From: JBIQJD01 sp044507695
GTDB taxonomy: Bacteria > Bacteroidota > Ignavibacteria > Ignavibacteriales > Ignavibacteriaceae
Direction of reading: 5' to 3'
DNA: 64,000 bases
NCBI GenBank assembly: GCA_044507695.1
Contig: JBIQJD010000001.1
Location: forward strand, 277,820 to 341,819
Shown here piece by piece: positions 8,478-18,379 of the stretch. The position numbers and the translations under genes are program-made. The notes below the pieces were generated by a model. The model searched no databases and had not been told where the DNA came from. It was given only the letters and a program-made list of their open reading frames with translations. The stretch's first letter is position 1. Every line of letters starts with the position of its first letter.

Positions 8478-10412
8478 ATGAAATTTGCAGCAGTTATACT
8501 TCTCTTAATTTTAACTACATCTGTTCAAGCTCAGCAGATTGAAAAACCATACCTGGAAAAAGAAAAAAGCCATGCTGAAGTTTTATCAAAATCTTCTCAA
8601 ATAAATTATCCGGGTGATGAAACAATTGATATAAAATACTACAAATTGGATCTTAAACTAACATACTCACCGAATTACTTAACCGGTTCTGTTGAAGTAA
8701 AAGCCAAACCGGTACAGCAGGCAATCAATTCATTTTTCCTTGATCTTTATAATGCGCTGATTGTTGATTCAATAATTGCCGAAGGAAACAAGCTTCAGTT
8801 TACAAGAAGTAACAACAAAATATTTATTACGCTGAATAAAACTTTTTCACCGGATGAAGAATTTTCATGTATAGTTTATTATAGGGGAATTCCCCGCAGT
8901 ACAGGTTTGGGCAGTTTTCAGTTTGGTTCAACTCCGGAAGGTCATCCTGCGATGTACTCATTAAGTGAACCATATGGTTCCAGTGATTGGTGGCCAGTTA
9001 AAGATACTCCGGCTGATAAGGCAGATTCCGCTGATATCTGGGTTACATGCAGTTCAGATCTAATTGCTGTTTCCAATGGCCTGCTGATTGATGTTACTAA
9101 TAATGGTGATGCAACAAAAACATACAAATGGAAGGCTAGTTATCCTATTGCTCAATATTTAATCTCGCTTGCAATTTCCAACTACACTGAATATAAACAA
9201 TACTTCAGGTACAGTGAGAGTGATTCCATGCCGGTAGTACATTATGTATATCCGGAAAAATTTTCATCTGCAAAATCTTTTCTTGATGAAACCATTACAA
9301 TGCTTGAGGTATTCTCTGAAAAATTTGGAGAATATCCTTTTATAAAAGAAAAATATGGTCATGCACAATTCGGCTGGGGCGGAGGAATGGAACATCAAAC
9401 AATTTCTTCAATGGGTGCATTTAACCGGGCTATCATTGCACATGAATTGGCGCATCAATGGTTTGGTGATAAAATTACATGCCGGGACTGGCACCATATC
9501 TGGCTGAACGAAGGATTTGCAACCTACGCAGAAGCTCTTTATGATGAAGCAATAGGTGGTAAACAGGCATATCAAAATAATATTTTTAATGAAATGAATT
9601 CTGCACTCAACGCAGATGGTACATTGTATGTACAGGATATTAGTAATATCAATCAGATTTTTAACGGATCCAGAACATACTCAAAAGGCGGAGTGGTGCT
9701 TCACATGCTGCGGGGAATTGTTGGTGATGAAGTTTTTTTTGATATATTAAAAACCTATGCAAATCATCCTTCCGTTGCTTATGGTACCGCCGTTACTGAA
9801 GATTTTCAGACTATAGCAGAAGAAGTTTACGGATCATCACTTGAGTATTTTTTTAATGAATGGATTTATAAACCGGGTTTTCCAAGGTATTCAGTTTCGT
9901 GGAAATCATTGGATCAAAATGAAATATCTGTAAGAATTTTACAACTTCAAAGTGATCTGTTTATAATGCCTGTTCAATTGAAAATAAATACTGCGGCTGG
10001 TGATACAATTATTACAATTTTTAATTCGGAAAAAGACCAGACTTTTAATATTATATTGAACAGCAAACCGCTTAGTTTAAGTTTTGATCCGGAGAAGTGG
10101 ATATTAAAATCTGCGACAGTTACATCTGTAGAAGGAGAAAGTGCACCTAATTCATTTTATCTTGAGCAGAACTATCCAAATCCATTTAATAATTCAACAA
10201 AGATATCATTCAACATTCCACAAAAAGGAAATGTAATTTTAAAAGTTTATGATCAATTAGGAAGCGAAGTAAAGACGATAATTAATGAGGAACTGGAAAG
10301 CGGTAAGTACACAGTTGATTTCTCTGCTGATGAACTGACGAGCGGAATTTATTACTATTCTTTAAAAGTAAATGGATTTACACAAACCCGAAAAATGATT
10401 TTGCTCAAGTAA
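8478..10412 (+). CDS. Secreted M1 aminopeptidase with T9SS sorting domain
   Basis: 644 residues. Signal peptide 1-18 ends at VQAQQ. An M1 N-terminal beta domain is followed by the catalytic domain with GGMEH (exopeptidase motif, cf. GAMEN), H322-E323-x-x-H326 and E345 in NEGFATYAE, which make a complete gluzincin zinc site at the standard 18-residue spacing. From about residue 560, QNYPNPFN starts a type A type IX sorting domain ending in RKMILLK. The enzyme is expected to be exported to the periplasm, passed through T9SS and released or anchored on the surface, where it would trim peptides. The GAMEN-like motif is divergent. It is shorter than the ERAP-like M1 enzymes. Confidence 0.93.
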   Translation: MKFAAVILLLILTTSVQAQQIEKPYLEKEKSHAEVLSKSSQINYPGDETIDIKYYKLDLKLTYSPNYLTGSVEVKAKPVQQAINSFFLDLYNALIVDSIIAEGNKLQFTRSNNKIFITLNKTFSPDEEFSCIVYYRGIPRSTGLGSFQFGSTPEGHPAMYSLSEPYGSSDWWPVKDTPADKADSADIWVTCSSDLIAVSNGLLIDVTNNGDATKTYKWKASYPIAQYLISLAISNYTEYKQYFRYSESDSMPVVHYVYPEKFSSAKSFLDETITMLEVFSEKFGEYPFIKEKYGHAQFGWGGGMEHQTISSMGAFNRAIIAHELAHQWFGDKITCRDWHHIWLNEGFATYAEALYDEAIGGKQAYQNNIFNEMNSALNADGTLYVQDISNINQIFNGSRTYSKGGVVLHMLRGIVGDEVFFDILKTYANHPSVAYGTAVTEDFQTIAEEVYGSSLEYFFNEWIYKPGFPRYSVSWKSLDQNEISVRILQLQSDLFIMPVQLKINTAAGDTIITIFNSEKDQTFNIILNSKPLSLSFDPEKWILKSATVTSVEGESAPNSFYLEQNYPNPFNNSTKISFNIPQKGNVILKVYDQLGSEVKTIINEELESGKYTVDFSADELTSGIYYYSLKVNGFTQTRKMILLK

Positions 10413-10460
10413 AATAAAATGCAGCTAATTATATAATTAAAAATTCTTAAGAGGGATATA

Positions 10461-11333
10461 ATGAAAAAACTGTTACTGCTTTTTGCCTTATTTATTCTCT
10501 CAGAAATCATTCTCGCTCAGCAAAAACAACTACTCGTGCGTGTTGATGATATCGGAATGTCTCACTCAGTTAATCTCGCTTTACAAAAAGTAATTGATAC
10601 AGGAATTCCATTCTCTGCTTCCGTTATGGTCCCTTGTCCATGGTTCAGGGAAGCAGTTGAAATATTGAAACAAAATCCGCAGGTATCTGTAGGAATTCAT
10701 CTTACCTTAAATTCTGAATGGAAAAATTATAAGTGGGGACCTGTCCTTGGCATGGAAGCAGTTCCGGGATTGGTTGATGAGCTTGGATATTTTTTCCCAA
10801 GCCGGGCTTTACTTCAGGCGAATAATCCTACGATAGAAGAGATTGAAAACGAATTGCGTGCGCAAATTGAAAAGGCTCTCACGGCCGGATTAAAAATTGA
10901 TTATCTTGATTATCACATGGGCGCTGCTGTTGAAGTGCCTGAACACCGTGCAATCGTTGAAAAACTTGCGGATGAATATGGTCTTGGCATTTCTCAATAC
11001 CTGCATGAGTTTTATTCAAATAATATGTACAATGATCCTTATGAACAAAAAGCGGATAGTTTGTATTTCATTATGAATAATTTAAAAGAAGATAAAGTTA
11101 ATCTTTTGGTTTGCCACATCGGCGTTGATGATCCTGAATTAGCAGCAATGGAAGATGAAAATTCTTTTGGATTGAGGGAGATGAGCAAACACAGACAGGC
11201 AGAACTTAATGCATTAACTTCAGAGAAATTTTTAAATTTGATCAATCAGAATAACATTAAACTTGTTAATTATCGAACATTAATTGATGAAGTTGGATTA
11301 GAAAACATGAAAAGGCCTTCCACCCGGAAATAA
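10461..11333 (+). CDS. ChbG/HpnK (YdjC)-family carbohydrate deacetylase
   Basis: 290 residues. Signal peptide 1-19 (ends at ILAQ). VRVDDIGMS gives the metal-site aspartates D29/D30, GIHLTLNSEW gives the first histidine, and DYHMG near residue 151 gives the second conserved site. This is the YdjC/ChbG fold, which removes acetyl groups from N-acetylated sugars such as chitin oligosaccharides. The signal peptide points to the periplasm or outer membrane, unlike cytoplasmic ChbG, so a wall or exogenous glycan could be the substrate (inference). A GAGGGATATA leader gives a good ribosome-binding site. It is followed by a strong terminator. Confidence 0.85.
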   Translation: MKKLLLLFALFILSEIILAQQKQLLVRVDDIGMSHSVNLALQKVIDTGIPFSASVMVPCPWFREAVEILKQNPQVSVGIHLTLNSEWKNYKWGPVLGMEAVPGLVDELGYFFPSRALLQANNPTIEEIENELRAQIEKALTAGLKIDYLDYHMGAAVEVPEHRAIVEKLADEYGLGISQYLHEFYSNNMYNDPYEQKADSLYFIMNNLKEDKVNLLVCHIGVDDPELAAMEDENSFGLREMSKHRQAELNALTSEKFLNLINQNNIKLVNYRTLIDEVGLENMKRPSTRK

Positions 11334-11414
11334 AAATCTTATTTAGCTTGTAAGAAGTTTGCATACGATCTACGATTCTTGACATCAAATTTTAATTTTT
11401 TTAATTTGGGATCA

Positions 11415-11454
11415 GCCACTGTTACGATTTATCGAAACGGTGGCAATTTTTTTT
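11415..11454 (+). terminator. Rho-independent terminator before greA
   Basis: GCCACTGTT (11415-11423) pairs with AACGGTGGC (11436-11444) with one G-T pair, and the loop itself holds CGAT-TT-ATCG. A run of eight T follows at 11447-11454. It separates the deacetylase transcript from the greA operon. Confidence 0.88.
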
Positions 11455-11488
11455 AAAAGATTTTCATCAATAATATGGGCAGATAAAT

Positions 11489-11965
11489 ATGAGTGAGGGA
11501 AATTTCGTATACCTTACAAGAGAACGTCTGGTAGAGCTCGAAAAAGAGCTGCAGGAATTAAAAACCAACGGCCGCAAAGAGATAGCCGCTAAAATTGCTG
11601 AAGCAAGAGCTCATGGCGATCTTTCAGAAAATGCTGAATATGATGCTGCTAAAGAAGAACAGGGTCTTTTTGAGTTAAAGATTAGTAAGCTGGAAAATAC
11701 ATTGGCGCGTGCTAGGGTAATAGAAGCTTCACAATTTCCCGAAGGTCAGGTTCATATTCTTTCAACCGTTTTAATAAGAAATATCAAAACCCAAAAGCAA
11801 TTTGAATACACACTAGTTTCCCCCGAGGAAGCAGATTTTCAGGCTGGAAAAATCTCTGTTACTTCTCCTGTTGGCCAGGGCTTGATGGGAAGTAAGGTTG
11901 GTGAAATTGTTAAAGTGAAAGCTCCCGCCGGATTACTGGAGTTTGAGATATTATCCATTAAATAA
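11489..11965 (+). CDS. greA: Transcription elongation factor GreA
   Basis: 158 residues, standard GreA length. The N-terminal coiled-coil (about 1-75) carries the acidic tip motif GDLSENAEYDAAKEEQ, which enters the RNA polymerase secondary channel and promotes cleavage of backtracked RNA. The C-terminal FKBP-like domain ends in VGQGLMGSKVGEIVKVKAPAG, as in the family. It opens an eight-gene operon with riboflavin, tRNA-modification, purine-salvage and FtsH genes. Confidence 0.96.
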   Translation: MSEGNFVYLTRERLVELEKELQELKTNGRKEIAAKIAEARAHGDLSENAEYDAAKEEQGLFELKISKLENTLARARVIEASQFPEGQVHILSTVLIRNIKTQKQFEYTLVSPEEADFQAGKISVTSPVGQGLMGSKVGEIVKVKAPAGLLEFEILSIK

Positions 11966-11985
11966 TTTTTTTATAAAATGATCCT

Positions 11986-13074
11986 TTGACGGATGAATCT
12001 TACATACAACTTGCGATTGAGATTGCAAAAAAAGGAATGGGACAGGTAAGCCCTAATCCCTTAGTTGGTTGTGTTATTACAAAGAATGATAGAATAATCA
12101 GTGCCGGATATCATGAAAAGTACGGGGAAAATCACGCTGAGATAAATGCAATTAATTCTGCTGCTGAAAGTGTAGAAGGTGCAACGCTGTACATAAATCT
12201 TGAACCTTGCAGCCACACCGGAAAAACCCCGCCTTGCGTTGATAGAATAATTGAAAGCAAAATTAAAAAAGTTGTTATTGGTACGCTGGATATGAATCCC
12301 CTTGTAAGCGGGCAGGGAATTAAAAAATTAAAACAAGCCGGAATTGAAACCCGGGTTGGTGTCCTTGAAAAAGAATGTATTGAACTAAATAAATTTTTTT
12401 TCAAGTACATAACAAAAAAGCAGCCATATGTTACTTTAAAAGCTGCGCAGACTCTTGATGGAAAAATTGCAGATAATGATGGTGAATCCAAATGGATTTC
12501 ATCGGTTAGTTCAAGACGTTTCGTTCATTCGCTCCGTGCACGTTATGATGCTGTATTAATTGGCACCGGCACGGTTTTAAAAGATGATCCAAGCCTTACT
12601 GTAAGATTAACCGAGGGCAGAAATCCATACAGAATAATTTTGGATGCCGGGCTGAAACTGAAAACTGATAAAAAATTATTTTTAAATAATTTTGATAAAA
12701 AACTGATTATCCTTACTTCTAAAACAAGCAGCATCCGCCGCAAAAAAATCAAAACACTAACTTCACTTGGAGCAAGGATAATTTTTGTAAAAGAAAATTC
12801 TGACGGCAGGCTTAATATTAAAAATGTATTAAAAGAATTAGGCAAAATGAATATATCATCTCTGCTTGTAGAAGGCGGAAGCAGATTGTTCAGTTCTTTC
12901 ATTCATGAAAATTTATATGATGATATTTTGCTTTTTATAAGCCCCAAATTACTTGGCTGCGGTCTTCCCGTTGTTCAAAGCATCGGAACAAAATCCATCA
13001 GTAATGCGCACAAAATTAAAATAGAAAATATTGAGCGGATCGGTGACGATCTTCTTGTTGAATTAAAAAAATAA
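11986..13074 (+). CDS. ribD: Bifunctional riboflavin deaminase/reductase RibD
   Basis: 362 residues with both domains. The N-terminal cytidine-deaminase-like zinc domain has H50-A-E52 and C75/C84 in EPCSHTGKTPPC. The C-terminal reductase begins with PYVTLKAAQTLDGKIAD and has LLVEGGSRLFSSF near residue 293. The enzyme deaminates the pyrimidine product of GTP cyclohydrolase II and reduces its ribosyl group. The start is TTG: a stop lies just upstream in frame and the next methionine is inside the conserved domain. ribE follows after 20 bases. Confidence 0.95.
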   Translation: MTDESYIQLAIEIAKKGMGQVSPNPLVGCVITKNDRIISAGYHEKYGENHAEINAINSAAESVEGATLYINLEPCSHTGKTPPCVDRIIESKIKKVVIGTLDMNPLVSGQGIKKLKQAGIETRVGVLEKECIELNKFFFKYITKKQPYVTLKAAQTLDGKIADNDGESKWISSVSSRRFVHSLRARYDAVLIGTGTVLKDDPSLTVRLTEGRNPYRIILDAGLKLKTDKKLFLNNFDKKLIILTSKTSSIRRKKIKTLTSLGARIIFVKENSDGRLNIKNVLKELGKMNISSLLVEGGSRLFSSFIHENLYDDILLFISPKLLGCGLPVVQSIGTKSISNAHKIKIENIERIGDDLLVELKK

Positions 13075-13094
13075 TTTCTCTTCCGGAATAAAAT

Positions 13095-13697
13095 ATGTTT
13101 ACAGGTTTAATTGAAGAAACAGGCTCGTTGATAGAAAAAATTCCAACTGGTAACGGTTACCGTTTAACTTTTTCAGCAAAAAAAGTAATGGATGATATTG
13201 AAACCGGAAGCAGTATCGCGGTTAACGGCTGCTGCCTTACTGTTGTGGAATTTGGAAATGATCATTTCTCGGTTGATGCAATTGAAGAAACTTTAAAGAA
13301 AACAAATTTGGGTACCTTACAAAAAGGAAGCAAAGTAAATCTTGAAAGACCTTTAAAAGCTGATGCACGCCTTGGCGGACATTTTGTACTCGGTCATGTT
13401 GATACAACAGGACAAATTGAAAGCATAGAAGAACTTTCCAACAGCCATTTCGTAAATATCTCTTTCCCGGAAGAATTTGAAAAATATTTAATCTACGTTG
13501 GCTCTGTTGCTATTGATGGCGTAAGTATGACTGTAGCACAATTGGGCAAGAATTCTTTTTCTGTTGGCGTTATTCCGCACACATGGAAGGAAACTGTTTT
13601 TTCTCTTAAGAAACCCGGCGATACTGTTAATCTTGAATTTGATGTGCTTGGTAAATATGTTGAAAGAATAATGGAAGGAAAGAAAGCGCAGGTTTAA
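13095..13697 (+). CDS. ribE: Riboflavin synthase, alpha chain
   Basis: 200 residues with the family's MFTGLIEETG start and two lumazine-binding repeats. The first has GCCLTVV and the second has DGVSMTV; each is a half-site of the trimeric enzyme. It converts two molecules of 6,7-dimethyl-8-ribityllumazine to riboflavin. Length and both repeats are complete. ribB/ribA and ribH are not in the window, so the pathway is split between loci. Confidence 0.96.
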   Translation: MFTGLIEETGSLIEKIPTGNGYRLTFSAKKVMDDIETGSSIAVNGCCLTVVEFGNDHFSVDAIEETLKKTNLGTLQKGSKVNLERPLKADARLGGHFVLGHVDTTGQIESIEELSNSHFVNISFPEEFEKYLIYVGSVAIDGVSMTVAQLGKNSFSVGVIPHTWKETVFSLKKPGDTVNLEFDVLGKYVERIMEGKKAQV

Positions 13698-13712
13698 TTT
13701 TCCTGCTGATAA

Positions 13713-15077
13713 ATGAAAAAAGTTGAACAGGCTGTAATAAATTTTATTGAGCGAAACGAACTGCTGCAAAATGATGATAAAGTTTTAATAGCATTAAGCG
13801 GCGGGCCGGATTCTGTTTTTCTGCTGCACTTCCTGAAAAAATTTCAAAGTAAATTTAAAATTTCTTTAGCTGCATTTCACTTGAATCATCAACTGAGAGG
13901 AAAAGCTGCGGATGCAGATGAGAATTTTTGCAGGAAGTTATGTGTTCAACTGGAGGTTCCTTTTTTTTCATCATCAATTAATGTAAAAAAGATTGCTGCT
14001 TCTCAAAAAATATCATTTGAAGAAGCTGGCAGAAGAGTACGTTATGATGAACTAAAAAAAATTGCTGAACAAACCGGCTGTACAAAAATAGCTACCGGGC
14101 ATATTGCTGATGATAATGCTGAGACAGTATTATTGAATCTGATTAAAGGAACCGGATTGAAAGGGATTTCCGGAATTCCGTTTAAACGCGGAAATATCAT
14201 TCGTCCACTTTTATCAATTACGAAAGATGAAATCCTGAATTTTCTTAATGAGAATAATTTTAAATACAGGAAGGATAAATCAAATCTCTCAAATGATTAT
14301 GAGAGAAATCTAATCCGCAACAAAATTATTCCGGTTATTAAACGAAGATTAAATCCATCTTTTTCTGATAGTATTTTAAGATCATCAAAAAATTTCAGAG
14401 ATCATTTAAATTATTTTGAGAAAAAATTATTTGCATTAGCAAATTTGGTTTCTCACTATAACGGGAAAGAGCTTGAACTGAAAATTGATGAGTTAAACAA
14501 GCTGGAAGAAATAGAAAAATCGGAAGTTGTAAGAACAGTTATTGAAAGAAACTTTTCAGCACAAATTACGTTTAACGATACGGCTAAAATTTTATCCCTG
14601 CTAAAAAAAGAGACAGGTACATTAGTAAAATTATCAGGTAAACTTTCAGCGGCAAAGGAAAGAGATAAAATTTATATTTACCGGAATCATCCTGAAAAAA
14701 AATTTATTCATTTGAAAATATACGCCGGAGAAAAAATTAAATTAAACGGCAAAACACTTTTTATAAATACCTGCACTAATTTACCGGAAAAATTTTCTGA
14801 TGCCCATACAGTGGAATATATTTCTGCTGATGATCTTGATGATCAATTCACTATCAGGCAATGGAAGCAGGGGGATAAATTTTTTCCGCTTGGATTGAAA
14901 GGATCAAAAAAAATTTCAGATTTCTTAAACGAACAGAAAATCCTTTCATTCAAAAAAAAGGAGCAGCTGCTGTTAACTAATGCAGGCAGGATTGTTTGGG
15001 TAATTGGCTTAAGAATAGACGACAGATTCAAAATTACAAAATCTACTAAAAGGATTTACCAGCTATGTCTAATTTAA
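13713..15077 (+). CDS. tilS: tRNA(Ile)-lysidine synthase TilS
   Basis: 454 residues. The PP-loop ATP motif SGGPDS lies at residues 29-34 and HLNHQLRGKAADADE and ATGHIADDNAET follow, all hallmarks of TilS. The C-terminal half holds the tRNA-binding region, with FFPLGLKGSKKISDFL typical of the TilS C-terminal domain. It makes lysidine at C34 of the tRNA that reads AUA, an essential change. The gene overlaps hpt by 13 bases, the tilS-hpt-ftsH order common to many bacteria. Confidence 0.96.
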   Translation: MKKVEQAVINFIERNELLQNDDKVLIALSGGPDSVFLLHFLKKFQSKFKISLAAFHLNHQLRGKAADADENFCRKLCVQLEVPFFSSSINVKKIAASQKISFEEAGRRVRYDELKKIAEQTGCTKIATGHIADDNAETVLLNLIKGTGLKGISGIPFKRGNIIRPLLSITKDEILNFLNENNFKYRKDKSNLSNDYERNLIRNKIIPVIKRRLNPSFSDSILRSSKNFRDHLNYFEKKLFALANLVSHYNGKELELKIDELNKLEEIEKSEVVRTVIERNFSAQITFNDTAKILSLLKKETGTLVKLSGKLSAAKERDKIYIYRNHPEKKFIHLKIYAGEKIKLNGKTLFINTCTNLPEKFSDAHTVEYISADDLDDQFTIRQWKQGDKFFPLGLKGSKKISDFLNEQKILSFKKKEQLLLTNAGRIVWVIGLRIDDRFKITKSTKRIYQLCLI

Positions 15078-15640
15078 AAAACGGTCATATTAAGATCGGG
15101 AATGATGTTTTCGTTCCTTTTATTACTGAAGACCAGATTCAGCAAAGAGTTAAAGAACTTGGCAAACAAATTTCTGAAGATTATAAGGGAAAAACTCCCG
15201 TTTTTATTGGTGTGCTGAATGGAGCATTCATTTTCCTATCTGATCTTATTAAACATATTTCTATTGACTGCGAAATTGATTTCTTTAAATTATCGAGTTA
15301 TGGTGATGAAAAAATTTCATCAGGCAAAGTTACAATGCTTAAAGAATTAAATTGCGATGTTAACGGAAGAGATATAATAATTGTGGAGGATATAGTTGAC
15401 ACAGGACTTTCAATAAAGTTCATAGAAGATTTAATTTCACATCACACACCATCAAGTATGAAGGTTGTTTCGCTGCTGATGAAGCCCAATAGTCTTAGAT
15501 ATAATGTAAAAATTGATTATATTGGCTTCGATATTCCAAGCAAATTTGTGATTGGATATGGTTTAGATCATGCTCAGAGATACAGGAATTTGAGCTCTAT
15601 ATACGTTTTAAGTGATGACGGAGAAGCAAATAACAAATGA
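15065..15640 (+). CDS. hpt: Hypoxanthine phosphoribosyltransferase
   Basis: 191 residues. The PRPP-binding motif [13 protein letters not shown] (E108-D109 and D112) is intact. [11 protein letters not shown] near residue 47 is the PPi loop. The enzyme salvages hypoxanthine or guanine with PRPP in the cytoplasm. It sits between tilS and ftsH with overlaps of 13 and 4 bases, which suggests translational coupling. Confidence 0.95.
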   Translation: MSNLKNGHIKIGNDVFVPFITEDQIQQRVKELGKQISEDYKGKTPVFIGVLNGAFIFLSDLIKHISIDCEIDFFKLSSYGDEKISSGKVTMLKELNCDVNGRDIIIVEDIVDTGLSIKFIEDLISHHTPSSMKVVSLLMKPNSLRYNVKIDYIGFDIPSKFVIGYGLDHAQRYRNLSSIYVLSDDGEANNK

Positions 15641-17724
15641 ATCAAAAAATAAATTTATTAATGGCTGAAAATAACAATAATAACAACAATAACAGGCAGG
15701 TTCCAAAACCACCTAAAGGCAGCGGACCGAATAAGCCTGATGATAATTTTGATTGGTCAAAAGTTATCCGCCTTGTCTTTGGGTGGGGAGCAGTAATTGT
15801 TGCTGCCGTAATTGTAATGCAGCTTTTCAGAACCGGAAATGCAAACTATGTTGAAATTTCTTACAATCAGTATGAAAAGTTACTTGAACAGGATAAAATT
15901 GCTAAAGCAACTATAACCAAATCTGATATAAACGATTATTTCTTTAAGGCTGAACTTGTCTCAGAAGAACTGTTGAACATAAATGGCAGGGAAGTAAGGG
16001 TTAAGGAAATTTCAGTTTATCTTCCTGAACCAATGATTAAAGAACAGGAAGTTATCTGGAAATCGAAAGGCATCAGTTATTCATTTGATAAGGAATCAAG
16101 TGAATGGCTGAACATACTTCTCAGTTTCATTCCGTGGATAATTATAATTGCCGTATGGATAATTATAATGCGCAGAATGCAGGGCGGCAGCGGCGGAACG
16201 AGAGGTATTTTTTCTTTTGGGAAAAGTAAAGCAAAACTTATTACTCAATCCGGAACAAGAATTACCTTTAAAGATGTTGCCGGTGCAGATGAAGCTAAAC
16301 TTGAACTTCATGAGATTATTGAATTCCTGAAGGAACCAACCAAATTTCAAAAACTTGGCGGTAAAATTCCGAGAGGAGTTTTGCTATTAGGCCCTCCCGG
16401 AACAGGGAAAACTTTGCTTGCAAGAGCCGTAGCAGGAGAAGCAGGCGTTCCCTTCTTTTCAATTTCCGGTGCGGATTTTGTTGAGATGTTTGTTGGTGTT
16501 GGTGCAAGCCGCGTTCGTGATCTTTTTGAACAGGGAAAGAAAAACGCTCCTTGCATAATTTTTATTGATGAAATTGATGCGGTTGGAAGACACCGCGGCG
16601 CTGGCCTTGGCGGCGGGCATGATGAAAGAGAACAAACTCTTAATCAGCTTTTGGTTGAAATGGATGGCTTTGAACAAAACAGCGGCGTTATAATTATTGC
16701 TGCTACAAATCGTCCCGATGTACTTGATCCTGCTTTGCTTAGACCGGGCAGATTTGATCGCCAGGTTGTAGTAGATCGACCTGATGTAAAAGGAAGAGAA
16801 GGAATTTTAAAAGTTCATACAAGAAATATTCCGTTGGATTCTGATGTAAAATTGGAAGTACTTGCTAAAGGAACACCAGGTTTGGCAGGTGCTGAATTGG
16901 CTAATCTTGTAAATGAAGCTGCACTGCTTGCTGCCAGAAAAAACAAGAAAAAAGTTGAGATGGTAGATTTTGAAGAAGCCAAAGATAAAGTAATGATGGG
17001 AATGGAAAGAAAGAGTATGATCATTTCTGAAGAAGAAAAGAAAACTACTGCTTACCATGAAATTGGGCACGTACTTGTTGCGCGAATGCTTCCGGAAGCT
17101 GATCCTGTTCATAAAGTAACTATCATTCCAAGAGGACGTGCACTTGGCGTTACTAGTTATTTGCCAATAGATGAAAAACATACATATTCTAAATCTTATC
17201 TTGAAGCGATAATTACTTATGCTTTAGGCGGAAGAGCAGCAGAAAAAATTATTTTTGATCATTACACAACCGGTGCGGGTAATGATATTGAGAAAGCAAC
17301 CGGCATTGCACGCAAAATGGTTTGTGAATGGGGAATGAGTGAAAAGCTCGGTCCTTTAAGTTACGGTGCAAAAGAAGAAGAAATTTTCCTCGGACGTGAA
17401 ATTCAAAAACACCGCGATTACAGCGAACGCACAGCGATTGAAATTGATGATGAGATACGCAGAATTGTAAATTCAGCCATGGAACGTGCTGAAAAAATCT
17501 TAAGGGATAATATTGATCTGTTACACAGGCTTTCTAAAGAATTGCTTGAAAGAGAAATTCTTGATTCTGAAGAGATTGATAAATTAATTCGCGGGGAAGA
17601 ACTTCCGCCTATTAAGAAAAACGGGGCTGCAGAAGAAAATCCCGCTGATGTTCCTGATCACGTTAAGAAATTAATGGAACAGAGAAAACCGAAAGAATCT
17701 TCCCCAAAAGATGAATCAAATTGA
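15637..17724 (+). CDS. ftsH: ATP-dependent zinc metalloprotease FtsH
   Basis: 695 residues. An asparagine-rich cytoplasmic start is followed by TM1 near 45-63, a periplasmic domain and TM2 near 165-182. The AAA domain has Walker A GPPGTGKT (252-259), Walker B IIFIDEID, and the second region of homology [19 protein letters not shown]. The zinc site is H474-E-I-G-H478. The usual form is HEAGH; here the third residue is Ile. FtsH degrades membrane and regulatory proteins. The first ATG overlaps hpt by 4 bases; a second ATG at 15661 could be the real start. The AAC/AAT asparagine run encodes residues 11-19 or so. Confidence 0.97.
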   Translation: MNQKINLLMAENNNNNNNNRQVPKPPKGSGPNKPDDNFDWSKVIRLVFGWGAVIVAAVIVMQLFRTGNANYVEISYNQYEKLLEQDKIAKATITKSDINDYFFKAELVSEELLNINGREVRVKEISVYLPEPMIKEQEVIWKSKGISYSFDKESSEWLNILLSFIPWIIIIAVWIIIMRRMQGGSGGTRGIFSFGKSKAKLITQSGTRITFKDVAGADEAKLELHEIIEFLKEPTKFQKLGGKIPRGVLLLGPPGTGKTLLARAVAGEAGVPFFSISGADFVEMFVGVGASRVRDLFEQGKKNAPCIIFIDEIDAVGRHRGAGLGGGHDEREQTLNQLLVEMDGFEQNSGVIIIAATNRPDVLDPALLRPGRFDRQVVVDRPDVKGREGILKVHTRNIPLDSDVKLEVLAKGTPGLAGAELANLVNEAALLAARKNKKKVEMVDFEEAKDKVMMGMERKSMIISEEEKKTTAYHEIGHVLVARMLPEADPVHKVTIIPRGRALGVTSYLPIDEKHTYSKSYLEAIITYALGGRAAEKIIFDHYTTGAGNDIEKATGIARKMVCEWGMSEKLGPLSYGAKEEEIFLGREIQKHRDYSERTAIEIDDEIRRIVNSAMERAEKILRDNIDLLHRLSKELLEREILDSEEIDKLIRGEELPPIKKNGAAEENPADVPDHVKKLMEQRKPKESSPKDESN

Positions 17725-18379
17725 CAGCGGAACAATTAATTACAGGGATGAAATAGTTAGAAAACTAATTCATCTCTGTTCGTTATCTATCCCGATAATT
17801 TACTATTTCATTCCACAAAAAGATGCCGTGATTATTCTCGGCATACTTACTTTTATTGCACTTATACTTGATCTGGGCAGGCATTATCTTCCTTCGGTGG
17901 GTAAAATCTTTCATTCACTATTTGGTTTCTTACTGAGAAAACATGAAGTTGATACACGTAAAAAAAATCTGAACGGCGCAACATATGTATTATTATCAGC
18001 TTTAATTTGTGTAATTATCTTCCCGAAAATATTCTTCATTACTGCATTTTCAATTCTGATTGTTAGCGATTCACTTGCTGCATTAATCGGGCGCAAATTC
18101 GGCCGCCATAAATTTCTTAGGAAAAGTCTAGAGGGAACTTTAGCCTTCTTCATAAGTGCAAGCATCGTAGTTTTATTCACCCCAAAGATTGAAGGGTTGG
18201 CTTCTGAATATTTTATAGGAATTTTTGCAGCATTTATTGGTGCCATAATTGAAAATGTTTCCTTCGGAATTGCCGATGATAATTTATCAATACCAATTTC
18301 AATCGGTTTTACTATGTGGGGGTTGTATTTATTGTTTTTTCCGGAATTACAATTTATTCTGCCAAACGTACCGAGGTAA
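17711..18379 (+). CDS. Diacylglycerol/polyprenol kinase family membrane protein
   Basis: 222 residues with about six membrane segments. RKLIHL near the N-terminus, [30 protein letters not shown] and [10 protein letters not shown] match the polyprenol/phytol/diacylglycerol kinase family (SEC59/VTE5/DGK1-like), which uses CTP or ATP to phosphorylate lipid alcohols. This is distinct from CdsA, although both share a distant fold. The substrate is not clear from sequence. It overlaps ftsH by 14 bases, so it belongs to the same operon. Confidence 0.8.
   Translation: MNQIDSGTINYRDEIVRKLIHLCSLSIPIIYYFIPQKDAVIILGILTFIALILDLGRHYLPSVGKIFHSLFGFLLRKHEVDTRKKNLNGATYVLLSALICVIIFPKIFFITAFSILIVSDSLAALIGRKFGRHKFLRKSLEGTLAFFISASIVVLFTPKIEGLASEYFIGIFAAFIGAIIENVSFGIADDNLSIPISIGFTMWGLYLLFFPELQFILPNVPR

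Noticed and set aside
15670..15702. AAC/AAT-rich tract as a simple repeat locus
   Set aside because: It is a low-complexity asparagine run at the FtsH N-terminus, common in this protein, and not a mobile or phase-variable repeat that I can support.
18316..18378. Upstream ATG extension of the DUF4837 lipoprotein
   Set aside because: It lies inside the preceding kinase-like gene, and the lipoprotein signal begins correctly at the TAATG overlap.
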